A DNA stretch of 25,664 nt from CAG-791 sp964386925 (GCA_964386925.1 CAYLUU010000028.1:1-25664), one strand, 5' to 3'; positions 7,106 through 15,932 are shown, counted from the first letter of the stretch. Numbers and translations are program-made. The notes: generated by a model from the sequence alone, not told the origin.

Positions 7106-7849
7106 ATGTCAGGACATTCTAAATTCGCAAACATCAAGCACAAAAAGGAAGCAAATGACGCTGCCAAGGGAAAGGTTTTCACCATTATCGGCCGTGAGAT
7201 TGCGGTTGCCGTAAAGGAAGGCGGCCCGGATCCTGCCAACAACTTCAAGCTGGCACAGGTTGTCGCAAAGGCAAAGGCAGCGAACATGCCCAACGACACC
7301 ATTGAGCGCGGCATCAAGAAGGCAGCCGGTGATGTAGACAACGTAAACTATCAGCAGAACACCTACGAGGGATATGGCCCGGGCGGGGTAGCCATCATCG
7401 TGGAGACACTGACCGATAATGTGAATCGTACGGCATCCGATGTCCGTGCAGCATTCTCCAAGGGCAACGGGTCCATGGGCTCCAAGGGAAGCGTTTCCTT
7501 CATGTTCGATCAAAAGGGACAGATCATTGTTGACAAGGAAGAGTATGACGGAACAGCAGATGATCTGATGATGACGGTTCTCGATGCAGGTGCTGAGGAT
7601 ATTCAGGAAGAAGAGGATTCCTTTGTCATTCTCTCTGCTCCGGAGGATTTCGATGCAGTATCCAAGGCAGTTACCGAGGCTGGTATTACCGCAGCAAGTG
7701 CAGAGGTAACCATGATCCCGCAGAATTATGTTACCGTTACAGATGCAGATGCTGTAAAGGGGCTGAACATCATTCTGAGTAAGCTCGATGACAGCGATGA
7801 TGTGCAGAACGTTTATCACAACTGGGAGAACTGCGACAACGATGACTGA
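7106..7849 (+). CDS. yebC: YebC/PmpR (TACO1) family translation or transcription factor
   Basis: At 247 residues this is a full-length YebC. The N-terminus MSGHSKFANIKHKK and the block AKAANMPNDTIERGIKKAAG (52-71) are diagnostic, as is G-P-G-G-V-A at about 90-95. The first motif usually reads SKWAN and here Trp is Phe. Family members act on ribosomes stalled at proline stretches, and some have also been described as DNA-binding regulators; which applies here cannot be read from sequence. AAGGAG (7090-7095) precedes the ATG. The 91-base gap upstream contains an imperfect hairpin (about 7051-7080) without a T tail. The last eight bases of the gene overlap the start of the small acidic ORF downstream. 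Confidence 0.95.
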   Translation: MSGHSKFANIKHKKEANDAAKGKVFTIIGREIAVAVKEGGPDPANNFKLAQVVAKAKAANMPNDTIERGIKKAAGDVDNVNYQQNTYEGYGPGGVAIIVETLTDNVNRTASDVRAAFSKGNGSMGSKGSVSFMFDQKGQIIVDKEEYDGTADDLMMTVLDAGAEDIQEEEDSFVILSAPEDFDAVSKAVTEAGITAASAEVTMIPQNYVTVTDADAVKGLNIILSKLDDSDDVQNVYHNWENCDNDD

Positions 7850-8078
7850 TGGAGAGAAATTACACAATCCGCTTCCGGATCCGGTTCAGGGAAGACGGGA
7901 AGAGATGGAGTTCCCGTTGGATGAGAAGGAATCGGGGGATTGGGATACGTCGGATACAATGTCATCAGAAGGTACGTCAACGGAGGCTGCAGATGCAAAT
8001 GCATCTGCGGCTTCTGCGGCTGTAGCAGAAGATGATTTTGATACGCAGATTGCAGAAGACGATGACTTTGATCTGTAA
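7842..8078 (+). CDS. Small acidic protein of unknown function
   Basis: A 78-residue frame starts at an ATG inside the yebC stop region (ATGACTGA, 8-base overlap) and ends 32 bases before ftsK. I do not recognise it. It is strongly acidic, with an Ala/Ser/Thr-rich middle (about 41-62) and a duplicated acidic motif at the C-terminus (EDDFD and EDDDFDL). No membrane segment, signal peptide or cysteine is visible, and it is probably disordered. A GGGAG stretch lies 13 bases before the ATG, which is rather far, so translation probably depends on coupling to yebC. The frame is open further upstream to 7788, but that part only reads yebC out of frame. It could be a real microprotein or a chance ORF; conservation between yebC and ftsK in relatives would decide. 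Confidence 0.5.
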   Translation: MTDGEKLHNPLPDPVQGRREEMEFPLDEKESGDWDTSDTMSSEGTSTEAADANASAASAAVAEDDFDTQIAEDDDFDL

Positions 8079-8110
8079 TATCTGCAGCATTTGGAACACT
8101 GACGGGATAT

Positions 8111-11100
8111 ATGGCAGGAACAACAGGAAGGAAAACTTCAACAGGCAGCCGGAGTAGTTCATCCGGGAGCAGATCCGGGAGCGGGACGCGCAGCCGCAGC
8201 ACATCCTCCGGAAGATCCGGAACCGGAAAGAGCACGGGAACGCGCAGTCGGAGTACATCCTCTGGAGCCAGAGGGCGCAGTACATCGAACAGCAGAGGAC
8301 GCAGCAGTTCGTCCCGGGGATCCGGCAGGAACAGCAGGAATTCCAGAAAATCGCAGACGTCGATGATGCAGCGTGATGTGACGCTGATTGCATTGTTTGC
8401 GGCAATGGTATTTTTGTTTCTATGTAATTTTATGAGCCTTGGCATCGTGGGAACATTCTTTTCCAACGCGATGTTCGGGCTTTTCGGCGTTGTAGCATAC
8501 GTTCTGCCGGTATTCGTTTTCGGACTGTACCTTTATTACATTCTCATGGTGGAGAATGATCCTGATATAGAGATCAAAATTGTGGCAATTCTGAGTCTGT
8601 TCCTGATCGCTTCCGTTGCAGCGGAGCTGATCAGCGGGAATTTGGCGTCACAGACAGGGTATGATCCGGCGGCTATTTATACCAGGTGCGCAGAAGGGAG
8701 ATCCGGCGGCGGCATCATCGGCGGTTCGATTGCTTTTGTTCTTTATCAGCTTCTGAAGATGTTCGGGTCTGTTCTGGTACTGATTGTTGCGACGGCAGCC
8801 TGTGTATATGCTCTGGCACAGCAGTCTATTCTGGAGCTGGCAAGAGACAAGGCAATGGACGCAAGACTTCATCATCTGGAGCGGCGCGAAGAGGAAGAAC
8901 GCTATCGTGAGGAGCATCCGGAGGAATTCGAGGATGACGGATACGGCGATGCCTGGGAAGAGGATGAACAAGTGCCTTCCCATTATGAGGAGAGCCGCCA
9001 GCGCTATCAGGAGCTGCAGCGTGAACGCAAAGAACGGCTTCGCCGCCAGAACGCAGAGAAAAAGGCAAGAGAAGAAGAACGGCGAAATGCCGAGAGCATG
9101 TGGAACACGGATTTGTCGGCAGATTCTGCGTTTGCCGCAGATTCTAATTTGTCTGCGGATTGGAACGATGCTGCAAATGCTGCCGGCAGTGCCGCTAACG
9201 GGCAGGATGATGGGCTGCAGGGAGGCGTAGAAAATCCTGCGGGTCAATCCGCAGCAGCGGCTGCAGCGGGAGCTGTCGGACGAAAAGTACATGATCTGGA
9301 TTCTGCAGACGACGGCCATTTCGACACAGACGTGTCGCCTGCAGAAACGCAGAAGCATACGGAAGAGATGTCGGAGCCTTCGGAGCAACTTAGCGAAGAA
9401 CAGACTCCTCCCACCGTGATTGACCCGATCGAAGCAATTCTGGCGCATCGTCGTGCACAGGAAGAGGAGAGACTTAGGCAGGAAGAAGAGCGCAGGCAGG
9501 AAGAAGCGGCAGCACGTCTGCAGGAACAGACGGAAAGGGAAGCAAGACGGAACTCCCTGAACATGCATGAGATTTATCCGGAGGATTATCTGGATGACGA
9601 GAGCATTCTGGAACCTGTAAAACGCGTGGAAGATGCGGATCATGACACGGAGGACAACAGGCATTCCGACACGATTTACAGGAATGATTCCGGTGAGAAT
9701 CTTAGCAGGGATTCCCACACAGACTTCAACGAGAGCTATCGCACGAATGAACTGACCAAGGAGGATTTGGAGGAGCGCATTCTAAGCGGCGGTGTAAGTC
9801 AGGCCAAAGTGCCGGCTGCGCTCGGAGCAGCTGCAGGGGCGCAGACAGCCTGTACAGCGGCTTCTGCCGCAACAGCACAGGCTGTGCCGGCCGCTGCAGA
9901 TTCGATTCCGGAGATCTATGAGGAGGTTCCTGGAATCCGCGTTGTGAAGTCTGCCACAGATATTTATGCGAAAACTGCTGCAGATATTCCAGCAGAGACG
10001 AATATAAAAGCTGCTGCAGAGACCATCACAGAACCGGAAAACGAGGCAGGCGTGCCGGAACAGACAGCTTCTTCATCAGAAAACCGGATGGATGAATTCT
10101 CTGATTCCTGGTCAATGCCGGATGAATCTGCAAAGAGGAATGTGAATCAGACTGCTGAAACAGAGCAAGCTGCTGCATCTAAGGAACCGGAAGATGAAAT
10201 GGGAATTCCGTATTCCGCACCGGGAGGAAGTAATTCTGGGATAGCTCCGGCTGCAGATGAGCCTGTCGATGTGACAATCCATACAGAAAGGGAGGCTGGT
10301 TCATCGGAGATCAATACTGCGCTTTCTGAAAGTTCGGATGATTCAGATTCTGCGAGCAATTTTTCTGCTGCGAATGGTGGATCGAGAGAGTCGATGTCAG
10401 AACACGCGTCGGCTCTTGGAACAGCTGCTGCGCCGCAGTCTGTCCCGTCAGGGGCGGCAGACGCGCCGGAAGTGAAGGTAGTAAAGCGCGAATATATTTT
10501 CCCGCCGATGGATCTTCTGAAGAAAGGGGCTGGCTCGCAGGCGGATCATGATGAGGAACTGCGCAGTACCGCACAGCTTCTGCAGACTACGCTGCGGAAC
10601 TTCGGCGTGAATATTACAATCACAGATATCTCACAGGGGCCTTCGGTTACCAGGTATGAGATGCTGCCGGAAATGGGCGTGAAGGTTAGCAAGATTGTGT
10701 CGCTTGCTGATGACATTAAACTTGCGCTGGCCGCGACAGATATTCGAATTGAGGCACCGATCCCCGGAAAATCCGCCATCGGTATCGAAGTACCGAACAA
10801 GGAGGCTTCTCCGGTCGCACTCCGGGATATCGTGGATACGGAAGAGTTTCGAAGTCAGAAGTCCAAGCTGGCCTTTGCAGTCGGCAAGGATATTGCCGGC
10901 AAGCCGGTTTACGGTGATATTGCGAAGATGCCGCATGTGCTCATTGCCGGCGCTACCGGCTCCGGTAAGTCAGTCTGCATCAACACCATCATCATGAGCC
11001 TTCTGTATCATGCTAAGCCGGAAGAAGTGAAGCTCATCATGATCGATCCGAAGGTCGTTGAGCTCTCGGTATACAACAACATTCCGCATTTGATGATTCC

Positions 11101-12016
11101 GGTTGTGACCAATCCGCAGAAGGCCGCGGCTGCGCTGAACTGGGGCGTTGCGGAGATGGAGGCAAGATACCGTGCCTTTGCCGATGCCAGAGTGCGTGAC
11201 ATTAAAGGCTACAATGCATTGGTTAAACAGCACCAGGAGCAGGGACCGCAGGGCGAGGGCGAGGCAGTTATGCATTTCATGCCGCAGCTCGTTATCATTG
11301 TAGATGAGCTGGCAGACCTCATGATGGTTGCCAAAAATGACGTCGAGACAGCCATCTGCCGTCTGGCGCAGCTGGCCAGGGCAGCCGGGATTCATTTGAT
11401 CATCGCAACGCAGCGCCCTTCTGTGGATGTCATCACAGGTCTTATCAAGGCGAATATGCCGAGCCGTATTGCGTTCCGTGTATCTTCCGGTGTAGATTCG
11501 AGAACCATTCTGGACATGAACGGCGCAGAGAAGCTGCTCGGAAAGGGTGATATGCTGTTCTTCCCGCAGGGACTGCCGAAGCCGAACCGTGTGCAGGGAT
11601 GCTTTGTCTCGGATGAGGAAGTAACAGATGTTGTAAACTTCCTGATTGAGAACAATCCGGTATCAGATGAAGAAACCAGACGCCATCAGCAGGAGATCGA
11701 TTCCATGGAGGCCGGAAACGGAGGCGGGAGTTCCGCGGGAGGAATGGACAGCGGATCCTCGGCACCGGTTTCGGATGTGGATGAGTTGTTCGGCAGTGCC
11801 GGAGCGTTTATTATTGACAAAAACAATGCGTCCATTGGACTACTGCAGCGCCGCTACCGGATCGGCTTTAACCGGGCGGCACGCATTATGGATCAGCTCT
11901 GTGACAAGGGCGTGGTCGGAGAGGCGGCCGGGACGAAATCCAGAGCCATTCTGATGACGATGGAACAGTTTGCATCGTTCTGCAATGATAATGGATATGA
12001 GATTGGGCCGGAATGA
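8111..12016 (+). CDS. ftsK: DNA translocase FtsK/SpoIIIE
   Basis: This membrane-anchored ATPase pumps chromosomal DNA through the division septum. Residues 1-85 are a basic Ser/Arg/Gly-rich tail with a repeated GTRSRSTSSG (25-34 and 43-52). About four membrane helices follow (about 88-108, 113-146, 155-172, 204-237). A very long linker (about 245-790) begins with Glu/Arg-rich coiled-coil stretches (about 256-333 and 447-480) and continues as acidic, Ala/Ser-rich sequence. The motor domain has Walker A GATGSGKS (947-954, K953), Walker B IIVDE (D1065, E1066) and the ATQRPS motif. The gamma winged helix (about 1223-1290, with LLQRRYRIGFNRAARIMDQL) reads DNA orientation sequences. At 1301 residues it is about 500 longer than SpoIIIE because of the linker. 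The ribosome-binding site is weak (GGGA). A start at the Met pair 85-86 would remove the tail but lacks a better site. Confidence 0.95.
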   Translation: MAGTTGRKTSTGSRSSSSGSRSGSGTRSRSTSSGRSGTGKSTGTRSRSTSSGARGRSTSNSRGRSSSSRGSGRNSRNSRKSQTSMMQRDVTLIALFAAMVFLFLCNFMSLGIVGTFFSNAMFGLFGVVAYVLPVFVFGLYLYYILMVENDPDIEIKIVAILSLFLIASVAAELISGNLASQTGYDPAAIYTRCAEGRSGGGIIGGSIAFVLYQLLKMFGSVLVLIVATAACVYALAQQSILELARDKAMDARLHHLERREEEERYREEHPEEFEDDGYGDAWEEDEQVPSHYEESRQRYQELQRERKERLRRQNAEKKAREEERRNAESMWNTDLSADSAFAADSNLSADWNDAANAAGSAANGQDDGLQGGVENPAGQSAAAAAAGAVGRKVHDLDSADDGHFDTDVSPAETQKHTEEMSEPSEQLSEEQTPPTVIDPIEAILAHRRAQEEERLRQEEERRQEEAAARLQEQTEREARRNSLNMHEIYPEDYLDDESILEPVKRVEDADHDTEDNRHSDTIYRNDSGENLSRDSHTDFNESYRTNELTKEDLEERILSGGVSQAKVPAALGAAAGAQTACTAASAATAQAVPAAADSIPEIYEEVPGIRVVKSATDIYAKTAADIPAETNIKAAAETITEPENEAGVPEQTASSSENRMDEFSDSWSMPDESAKRNVNQTAETEQAAASKEPEDEMGIPYSAPGGSNSGIAPAADEPVDVTIHTEREAGSSEINTALSESSDDSDSASNFSAANGGSRESMSEHASALGTAAAPQSVPSGAADAPEVKVVKREYIFPPMDLLKKGAGSQADHDEELRSTAQLLQTTLRNFGVNITITDISQGPSVTRYEMLPEMGVKVSKIVSLADDIKLALAATDIRIEAPIPGKSAIGIEVPNKEASPVALRDIVDTEEFRSQKSKLAFAVGKDIAGKPVYGDIAKMPHVLIAGATGSGKSVCINTIIMSLLYHAKPEEVKLIMIDPKVVELSVYNNIPHLMIPVVTNPQKAAAALNWGVAEMEARYRAFADARVRDIKGYNALVKQHQEQGPQGEGEAVMHFMPQLVIIVDELADLMMVAKNDVETAICRLAQLARAAGIHLIIATQRPSVDVITGLIKANMPSRIAFRVSSGVDSRTILDMNGAEKLLGKGDMLFFPQGLPKPNRVQGCFVSDEEVTDVVNFLIENNPVSDEETRRHQQEIDSMEAGNGGGSSAGGMDSGSSAPVSDVDELFGSAGAFIIDKNNASIGLLQRRYRIGFNRAARIMDQLCDKGVVGEAAGTKSRAILMTMEQFASFCNDNGYEIGPE
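8183..8266 (+). repeat. Internal repeat encoding the FtsK basic tail
   Basis: Two 30-base units (8183-8212 and 8237-8266) encode the same ten residues, GTRSRSTSSG, and differ only at a few silent third positions. They are 24 bases apart within a run of AGC/CGC/TCC codons, consistent with expansion by slippage or local duplication. Confidence 0.7.
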
Positions 12017-12093
12017 TTTATGGTACAGACGCCAGTCAGAAGCGATTAACACTCCTGTCTGGTGAACAATGGTATTGAATAGGAGGCAGAATC

Positions 12094-12951
12094 ATGACAG
12101 CACAGATCATCAACGGTAAAGAAATTTCTGCACAGATCAAGGCGGAACTGAAAGAAAAGGTGGCGCAGATTAAGGAACAAGGCGGCAATGTGACGTTGGC
12201 CGTAATTCTGGTCGGTGAGAATCCGGCCAGCAAGGTGTATGTCCGCAACAAGATTCGCTCCTGTGAGGAGTGCGGCATTGTAAATCGTGAGATTCTGCTG
12301 CCGGAGACCACCACAGAGGAAGAGCTCCTGCAGAAGGTCGATGAACTGAATGCTGATCCGGAGGTGAATGGCATTCTGGTTCAGCTGCCTCTGCCGAAGG
12401 GAATGGATGAGCAGCGCGTCATTGAGAGAATTGCACCTGCCAAGGATGTGGACGGATTCCATCCGGCCAGTGTCGGCGCTTTATCCATTGGGCTGCCCGG
12501 ATTTGTATCCTGCACACCTGCCGGCATCATCCAGCTGCTGCACCGCTCCGGAATTGACTGCAGCGGCAAGGAATGTGTGATCGTCGGGCGCAGCAACATT
12601 GTCGGCAAGCCGATGGGAATGCTGATGCTGCGGGAGAACGCGACGGTCACCATCGCACATTCGAGAACAAAGGACCTGGCTGGTGTGTGCCGCAGGGCGG
12701 ATATTCTGATTACGGCCATCGGTAAGCCCAAATTCTTCACAAAGGATTATGTGAAGGAAGGTGCTGTCGTGATCGACTGTGGTATCAATCGTGACGAGAA
12801 TAATAAACTGTGCGGCGATGTGGATTATGAAGATGTATTGCCGGTAGTAAGTGCAATTACGCCGGTTCCCGGCGGTGTCGGGCCGATGACCATTGCCATG
12901 CTGATGAACAATTGTGTAGAAGCGTATGAAATGTCCCAAGTGCGGAAATGA
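12094..12951 (+). CDS. folD: Methylene-THF dehydrogenase / methenyl-THF cyclohydrolase
   Basis: FolD interconverts 5,10-methylene-THF and 10-formyl-THF, supplying one-carbon units for purines and, in acetogens, the methyl branch. The 285 residues match the usual length. Visible motifs are VGENPASKVYVRNK (40-53), with the Y49-x3-K53 catalytic pair, VQLPLP, PAKDVDGFHP, CTPAGI, GRSNIVGKPMGMLM (NADP site) and the C-terminal PVPGGVGPMTIAML. Start: AGGAGG lies 8 bases before the ATG. The 77-base gap after ftsK contains an imperfect 8-bp stem (12032-12039 with 12055-12062, one mismatch) but no T run, so no clear terminator. The last 26 bases overlap the next gene. A cyclo-ligase of the same folate pathway is at the right end of the window. 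Confidence 0.97.
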   Translation: MTAQIINGKEISAQIKAELKEKVAQIKEQGGNVTLAVILVGENPASKVYVRNKIRSCEECGIVNREILLPETTTEEELLQKVDELNADPEVNGILVQLPLPKGMDEQRVIERIAPAKDVDGFHPASVGALSIGLPGFVSCTPAGIIQLLHRSGIDCSGKECVIVGRSNIVGKPMGMLMLRENATVTIAHSRTKDLAGVCRRADILITAIGKPKFFTKDYVKEGAVVIDCGINRDENNKLCGDVDYEDVLPVVSAITPVPGGVGPMTIAMLMNNCVEAYEMSQVRK

Positions 12952-14842
12952 AATACCGGAAGGCTCGCTGTTCTGCGAGAATTGTGCGGCGGAAATAAAA
13001 ATCGTTCCGGTGTACGAGACGCGGCTGGAGGAGCAGATCAGCATCAGCATGGAGAGCGTCACCAAAGCGATCGAAGAGGAGAAGGGTCCGGCACCGAATC
13101 CTGCTGCAATGAGTTCGTCAGAGGAGGTTCTCCTGCAAGAGGAAAGCCGGCTGGCGGCGGAGCAGCAGAATATCTCCGGAGCGAATTCAGCTTACCAAAA
13201 CGAGGTGGCAGAGGCGGATGCTCTGGCGGGAGCCACGACTGTGATACCGCAGGTGCTGAGAACGGAGGAGCTGCCGAATTCGGAACCGGAGCAAAACGCA
13301 TATGAGCTGCCGGATGAGAGAAATTCAGGACCTGCAGAGTCTATTCTGACAGATGTCGGGAAGAATCCAGCAAGTCATGAAGAGCGGCGAAGACTGCAGC
13401 GGGCTGCGGCACGTGCAGCCAGGCAGGCACGCTACATCTCCCGAAGGCGATTTGTAAAATTTTCCATTGCATTCCTGGTAGGAGCGATGGCGGCCACGAT
13501 TTTCCTGGCGGTTCTGTTCTTCGGCGGTTTTTTAGACCGGATGCATTCCCAATCCTACTATGTGGGCCGGGCATATCAGTTTGCCAGCAACGGAGAATAC
13601 CAGAAGGCTGCAGATTCTATTGATAAGGCCATTGCACTGGATCAAGGCGGCGGATCGAAAGCTGATACAGAGGAAGGTTCTTCTGCAGATTCGGATGAGG
13701 CTGCAGATGAAAATGCCGTTGTATTGTCAGGCACAGACTCTTCGGAGGAAAGTGCAGAAGGGGCTACGGCTTCTTCGTCTGTGAAGGAGCAGGGGCAGAC
13801 TGTGGCGACGCTCTACCTGCTGAAATCTGAGTATCTTCAGAAGGCCGGCGAGGAAGGCCTGGCGCTGGGAGCGGCCAGCATGGCGCTTGAGGACGATCAG
13901 GCAACGGAGGAGGAGCAGATTGCAGCCTATGGCCGCATGATTGCCATCTACGCGTCCTATGAGGAATATGATAAAATAGCAGAGTTGTTGTCCGAGTGTA
14001 CCAGACAGCAGGTGGTAGACAGTTATCTGCAATATGCCTTATTCGAACCGGTTTTCTCACAGGATGAGGGGACCTATGACAGCAGTCTGACATTGGAACT
14101 GCAGGATCAAGGAGACGGCTCTATTTTCTATACCTTGGATGGCAGTGAGCCGACAACAGCCTCTGTTCTGTACACGGAACCGATTGAATTGACGGAAGGG
14201 ACGTGGACGGTCTCTGCGGTTTACGTCAATCACTTTAATCTGAGCAGCAAGGTGGTGAGTAAGACCTACACCGTCAGCAGCAATATCCCGGCCTCTCCGG
14301 AGGTTTCGCCGCAGTCCGGAACCTATGCGAAGGAAACGCAGATTACCGCGAAAAACGGCTCGGATGAGAACGGCGATGAAGAGACCGGAGGTACCATCTA
14401 CTACACGACTGACGGCAGCATACCGACGACGAAATCCACGGAATATTCCGGCCCGATCGCTATGCCGCAGGGAGCATCGACGTTTAAATTCGTGTATGTC
14501 TCGGAGGATGGCGTTTGCTCACAGACCGTGACGAGAGAATATACCTACAAATTATCGGCTTCGATCGGTCAGACAGAGGGATTAAATAATCTCCTGAATG
14601 TGCTGATTACGCAGGGTGAGATTGTGGATTCCGGAGGAAACGCTCCGGACGGCTCCGGATATTACAGCTACAGCTACACAGGACTTCGTCAGATTGGAGA
14701 TTCCGGCAATTATCTGATGTATGCGGAATCGAAGACGGACGAGAGCGGATCTGCAGCCTCCACGGGAAGAGTTTTTGCCGTGAATGCCACCAACGGAACG
14801 GTGAACAGCTATTCCGGCGGAACACTGACACCGATTGGATGA
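12926..14842 (+). CDS. Zinc-ribbon membrane protein with TPR-like and chitobiase C-terminal-like repeats
   Basis: This 638-residue protein has unknown function but a readable architecture. A zinc ribbon (C3-x2-C6 and C17-x2-C20) opens the protein. An acidic low-complexity linker (about 40-150) and a basic stretch lead to one membrane helix (about 175-202). Outside the membrane there is a TPR-like pair (about 208-236 and 290-355) interrupted by an acidic Ser-rich insertion (237-289). Two chitobiase/beta-hexosaminidase C-terminal-like repeats follow (about 380-452 and 461-545), each with the Y-T-x-D-G-S-x-P-T-T signature, and then a Gly/Ser/Tyr-rich terminal domain (about 550-638). The topology suggests zinc ribbon in, repeats out. 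The start overlaps folD by 26 bases with no good ribosome-binding site, implying translational coupling. No catalytic domain is seen; a cell-envelope or carbohydrate-binding role is only a guess. Confidence 0.82.
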   Translation: MKCPKCGNEIPEGSLFCENCAAEIKIVPVYETRLEEQISISMESVTKAIEEEKGPAPNPAAMSSSEEVLLQEESRLAAEQQNISGANSAYQNEVAEADALAGATTVIPQVLRTEELPNSEPEQNAYELPDERNSGPAESILTDVGKNPASHEERRRLQRAAARAARQARYISRRRFVKFSIAFLVGAMAATIFLAVLFFGGFLDRMHSQSYYVGRAYQFASNGEYQKAADSIDKAIALDQGGGSKADTEEGSSADSDEAADENAVVLSGTDSSEESAEGATASSSVKEQGQTVATLYLLKSEYLQKAGEEGLALGAASMALEDDQATEEEQIAAYGRMIAIYASYEEYDKIAELLSECTRQQVVDSYLQYALFEPVFSQDEGTYDSSLTLELQDQGDGSIFYTLDGSEPTTASVLYTEPIELTEGTWTVSAVYVNHFNLSSKVVSKTYTVSSNIPASPEVSPQSGTYAKETQITAKNGSDENGDEETGGTIYYTTDGSIPTTKSTEYSGPIAMPQGASTFKFVYVSEDGVCSQTVTREYTYKLSASIGQTEGLNNLLNVLITQGEIVDSGGNAPDGSGYYSYSYTGLRQIGDSGNYLMYAESKTDESGSAASTGRVFAVNATNGTVNSYSGGTLTPIG

Positions 14843-14873
14843 TGCAAAACCTGTTAACCAATTCGTTACGAAA

Positions 14874-14903
14874 TAGAACTATGATGTGTAAGTTTTGTAT
14901 AAA
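14874..14903 (+). promoter_or_regulatory. Weak promoter candidate upstream of nfnA
   Basis: TATAAA (14898-14903) is a good -10 box, but the best -35 match at suitable spacing (TAGAAC, 14874-14879) keeps only three consensus bases. About 30 bases of leader would precede nfnA. A GTTAAC element lies upstream at about 14853-14858. Confidence 0.3.
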
Positions 14904-14939
14904 ATCCTATGTGGACTCATAGAAAGGGGAATAAAGAAT

Positions 14940-15818
14940 ATGTTTGAAATTACCAGAAAAGAGCTGCTTGGACCGAAGGTCTACCGCATGGACATCGTAG
15001 CTCCCCGCGTGGCTGAGCGTGCCATGCCGGGACAGTTTCTGATTGTCCGCGCCGGAGAGGACGGCGAGAGAATTCCGCTGACCATCTGCGACGATGACAA
15101 GGAGAAGGGACTGATCACCATCGTGTTCCAGACGGTCGGCGCGGAGACCTACCGGATGGCACAGCTGGAGGTGGGAGATCATTTTGAGGATGTGGTCGGA
15201 CCTCTCGGAAATCCTTCTGATCTGTGTGATCTTCCGATCGAAGAGCTTCGCAGCAAGAAGATTCTGTTCATCGCAGGAGGTGTCGGAACAGCACCTGTCT
15301 ATCATCAGCTGAAATGGCTTCATGAGAACGGTGTGGATGCAGACTGCATTCAAGGCGCACGCTCCAAGGATATCCTGATTCTGGAGGATGAGATGGCAGC
15401 GGTTACCGGAAACCTTTATTTTGCAACCGATGACGGATCCTATGGCATCCACGGCAATGTCTGTGTGGCGCTGCAGCAGCTCTATGATGAGGGAAAGCGC
15501 TATGATCACTGCGTGGTAATCGGACCGATGATCATGATGAAATTCGCCTGCGCACTGACGGAAAAGCTCGGCATCCCTACAATGGCCAGCATGAACACCA
15601 TTATGGTTGACGGTACCGGAATGTGCGGCGCATGTCGACTGATGGTAGGCGGAGAAGTGAAGTTTGCCTGCGTAGACGGACCGGAGTTTGACGGCTGGAA
15701 GATCGACTTTGACCAGGCTATGCAGCGCTCCCGTCTGTACAAGACAGAGGAGGGACGTCTTCTTCTGAAACAGCAGGAAGGTGATACGCACGAAGGCGGC
15801 TGCGGACACTGCAAATAA
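14940..15818 (+). CDS. nfnA: NADH-dependent ferredoxin:NADP+ oxidoreductase, subunit A
   Basis: NfnA carries FAD, binds NADH and a [2Fe-2S] cluster, and with NfnB forms a flavin-based electron-bifurcating complex coupling NADH, reduced ferredoxin and NADPH. The 292-residue protein has a ferredoxin-reductase-like FAD domain (about 1-95, with PGQFLIVR), a nucleotide-binding domain starting at IAGGVGTAP, and a C-terminal cluster-binding loop with D224, C229, C232 and C244 (DGTGMCGAC and later FAC). The extreme C-terminus adds GGCGHCK, a possible extra metal or redox pair. The start at 14940 is supported by AAGGGG 10 bases upstream and by homology; an in-frame start at 14895 would only add residues from the leader. 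The same fold occurs in PyrK and sulfide dehydrogenase subunits, but the partner gene fixes the call. Confidence 0.9.
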   Translation: MFEITRKELLGPKVYRMDIVAPRVAERAMPGQFLIVRAGEDGERIPLTICDDDKEKGLITIVFQTVGAETYRMAQLEVGDHFEDVVGPLGNPSDLCDLPIEELRSKKILFIAGGVGTAPVYHQLKWLHENGVDADCIQGARSKDILILEDEMAAVTGNLYFATDDGSYGIHGNVCVALQQLYDEGKRYDHCVVIGPMIMMKFACALTEKLGIPTMASMNTIMVDGTGMCGACRLMVGGEVKFACVDGPEFDGWKIDFDQAMQRSRLYKTEEGRLLLKQQEGDTHEGGCGHCK

Positions 15819-15932
15819 AACTGTCGGCTTTTGATGATAGAGAGTGGAGCGTTTCCTGCCAACGGTTTTATGCTGATGTTGTGAAGTAAGTGTAAGAAAT
15901 TGACTGGCGCAGAGAACGCAGAGAGGGCGAAT

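Noticed and set aside
7109..7867. Minus-strand open frame of 252 codons opposite yebC
   Set aside because: Antisense shadow of a strongly conserved gene, Cys/Ile-rich and without a family signature.
8648..9718. Minus-strand open frame of 356 codons opposite the ftsK linker
   Set aside because: It arises from the low-complexity, GAG/GAA/GCA-rich codons of ftsK on the other strand. The translation is Cys/Arg/Leu/Phe-rich without domains.
12032..12062. Imperfect stem between ftsK and folD as terminator or riboswitch
   Set aside because: It has one mismatch, a 15-base loop and no T tract, and the region is too short for a known folate riboswitch.
14907..15809. Minus-strand open frame of 300 codons opposite nfnA
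   Set aside because: Antisense shadow. The NfnA cofactor-binding motifs on the plus strand account for the region.
7049..15830. Identical 12-mer AACTGTCGGCTT at 7049-7060 and 15819-15830, both in gaps
   Set aside because: Several 12-base matches are expected by chance in 25 kb, and flanking sequence does not continue the similarity.
15900..15932. Extended nfnB start at TTG 15900
   Set aside because: No ribosome-binding site there; ATG 15933 has GAGAGG at good spacing and fits the family N-terminus.
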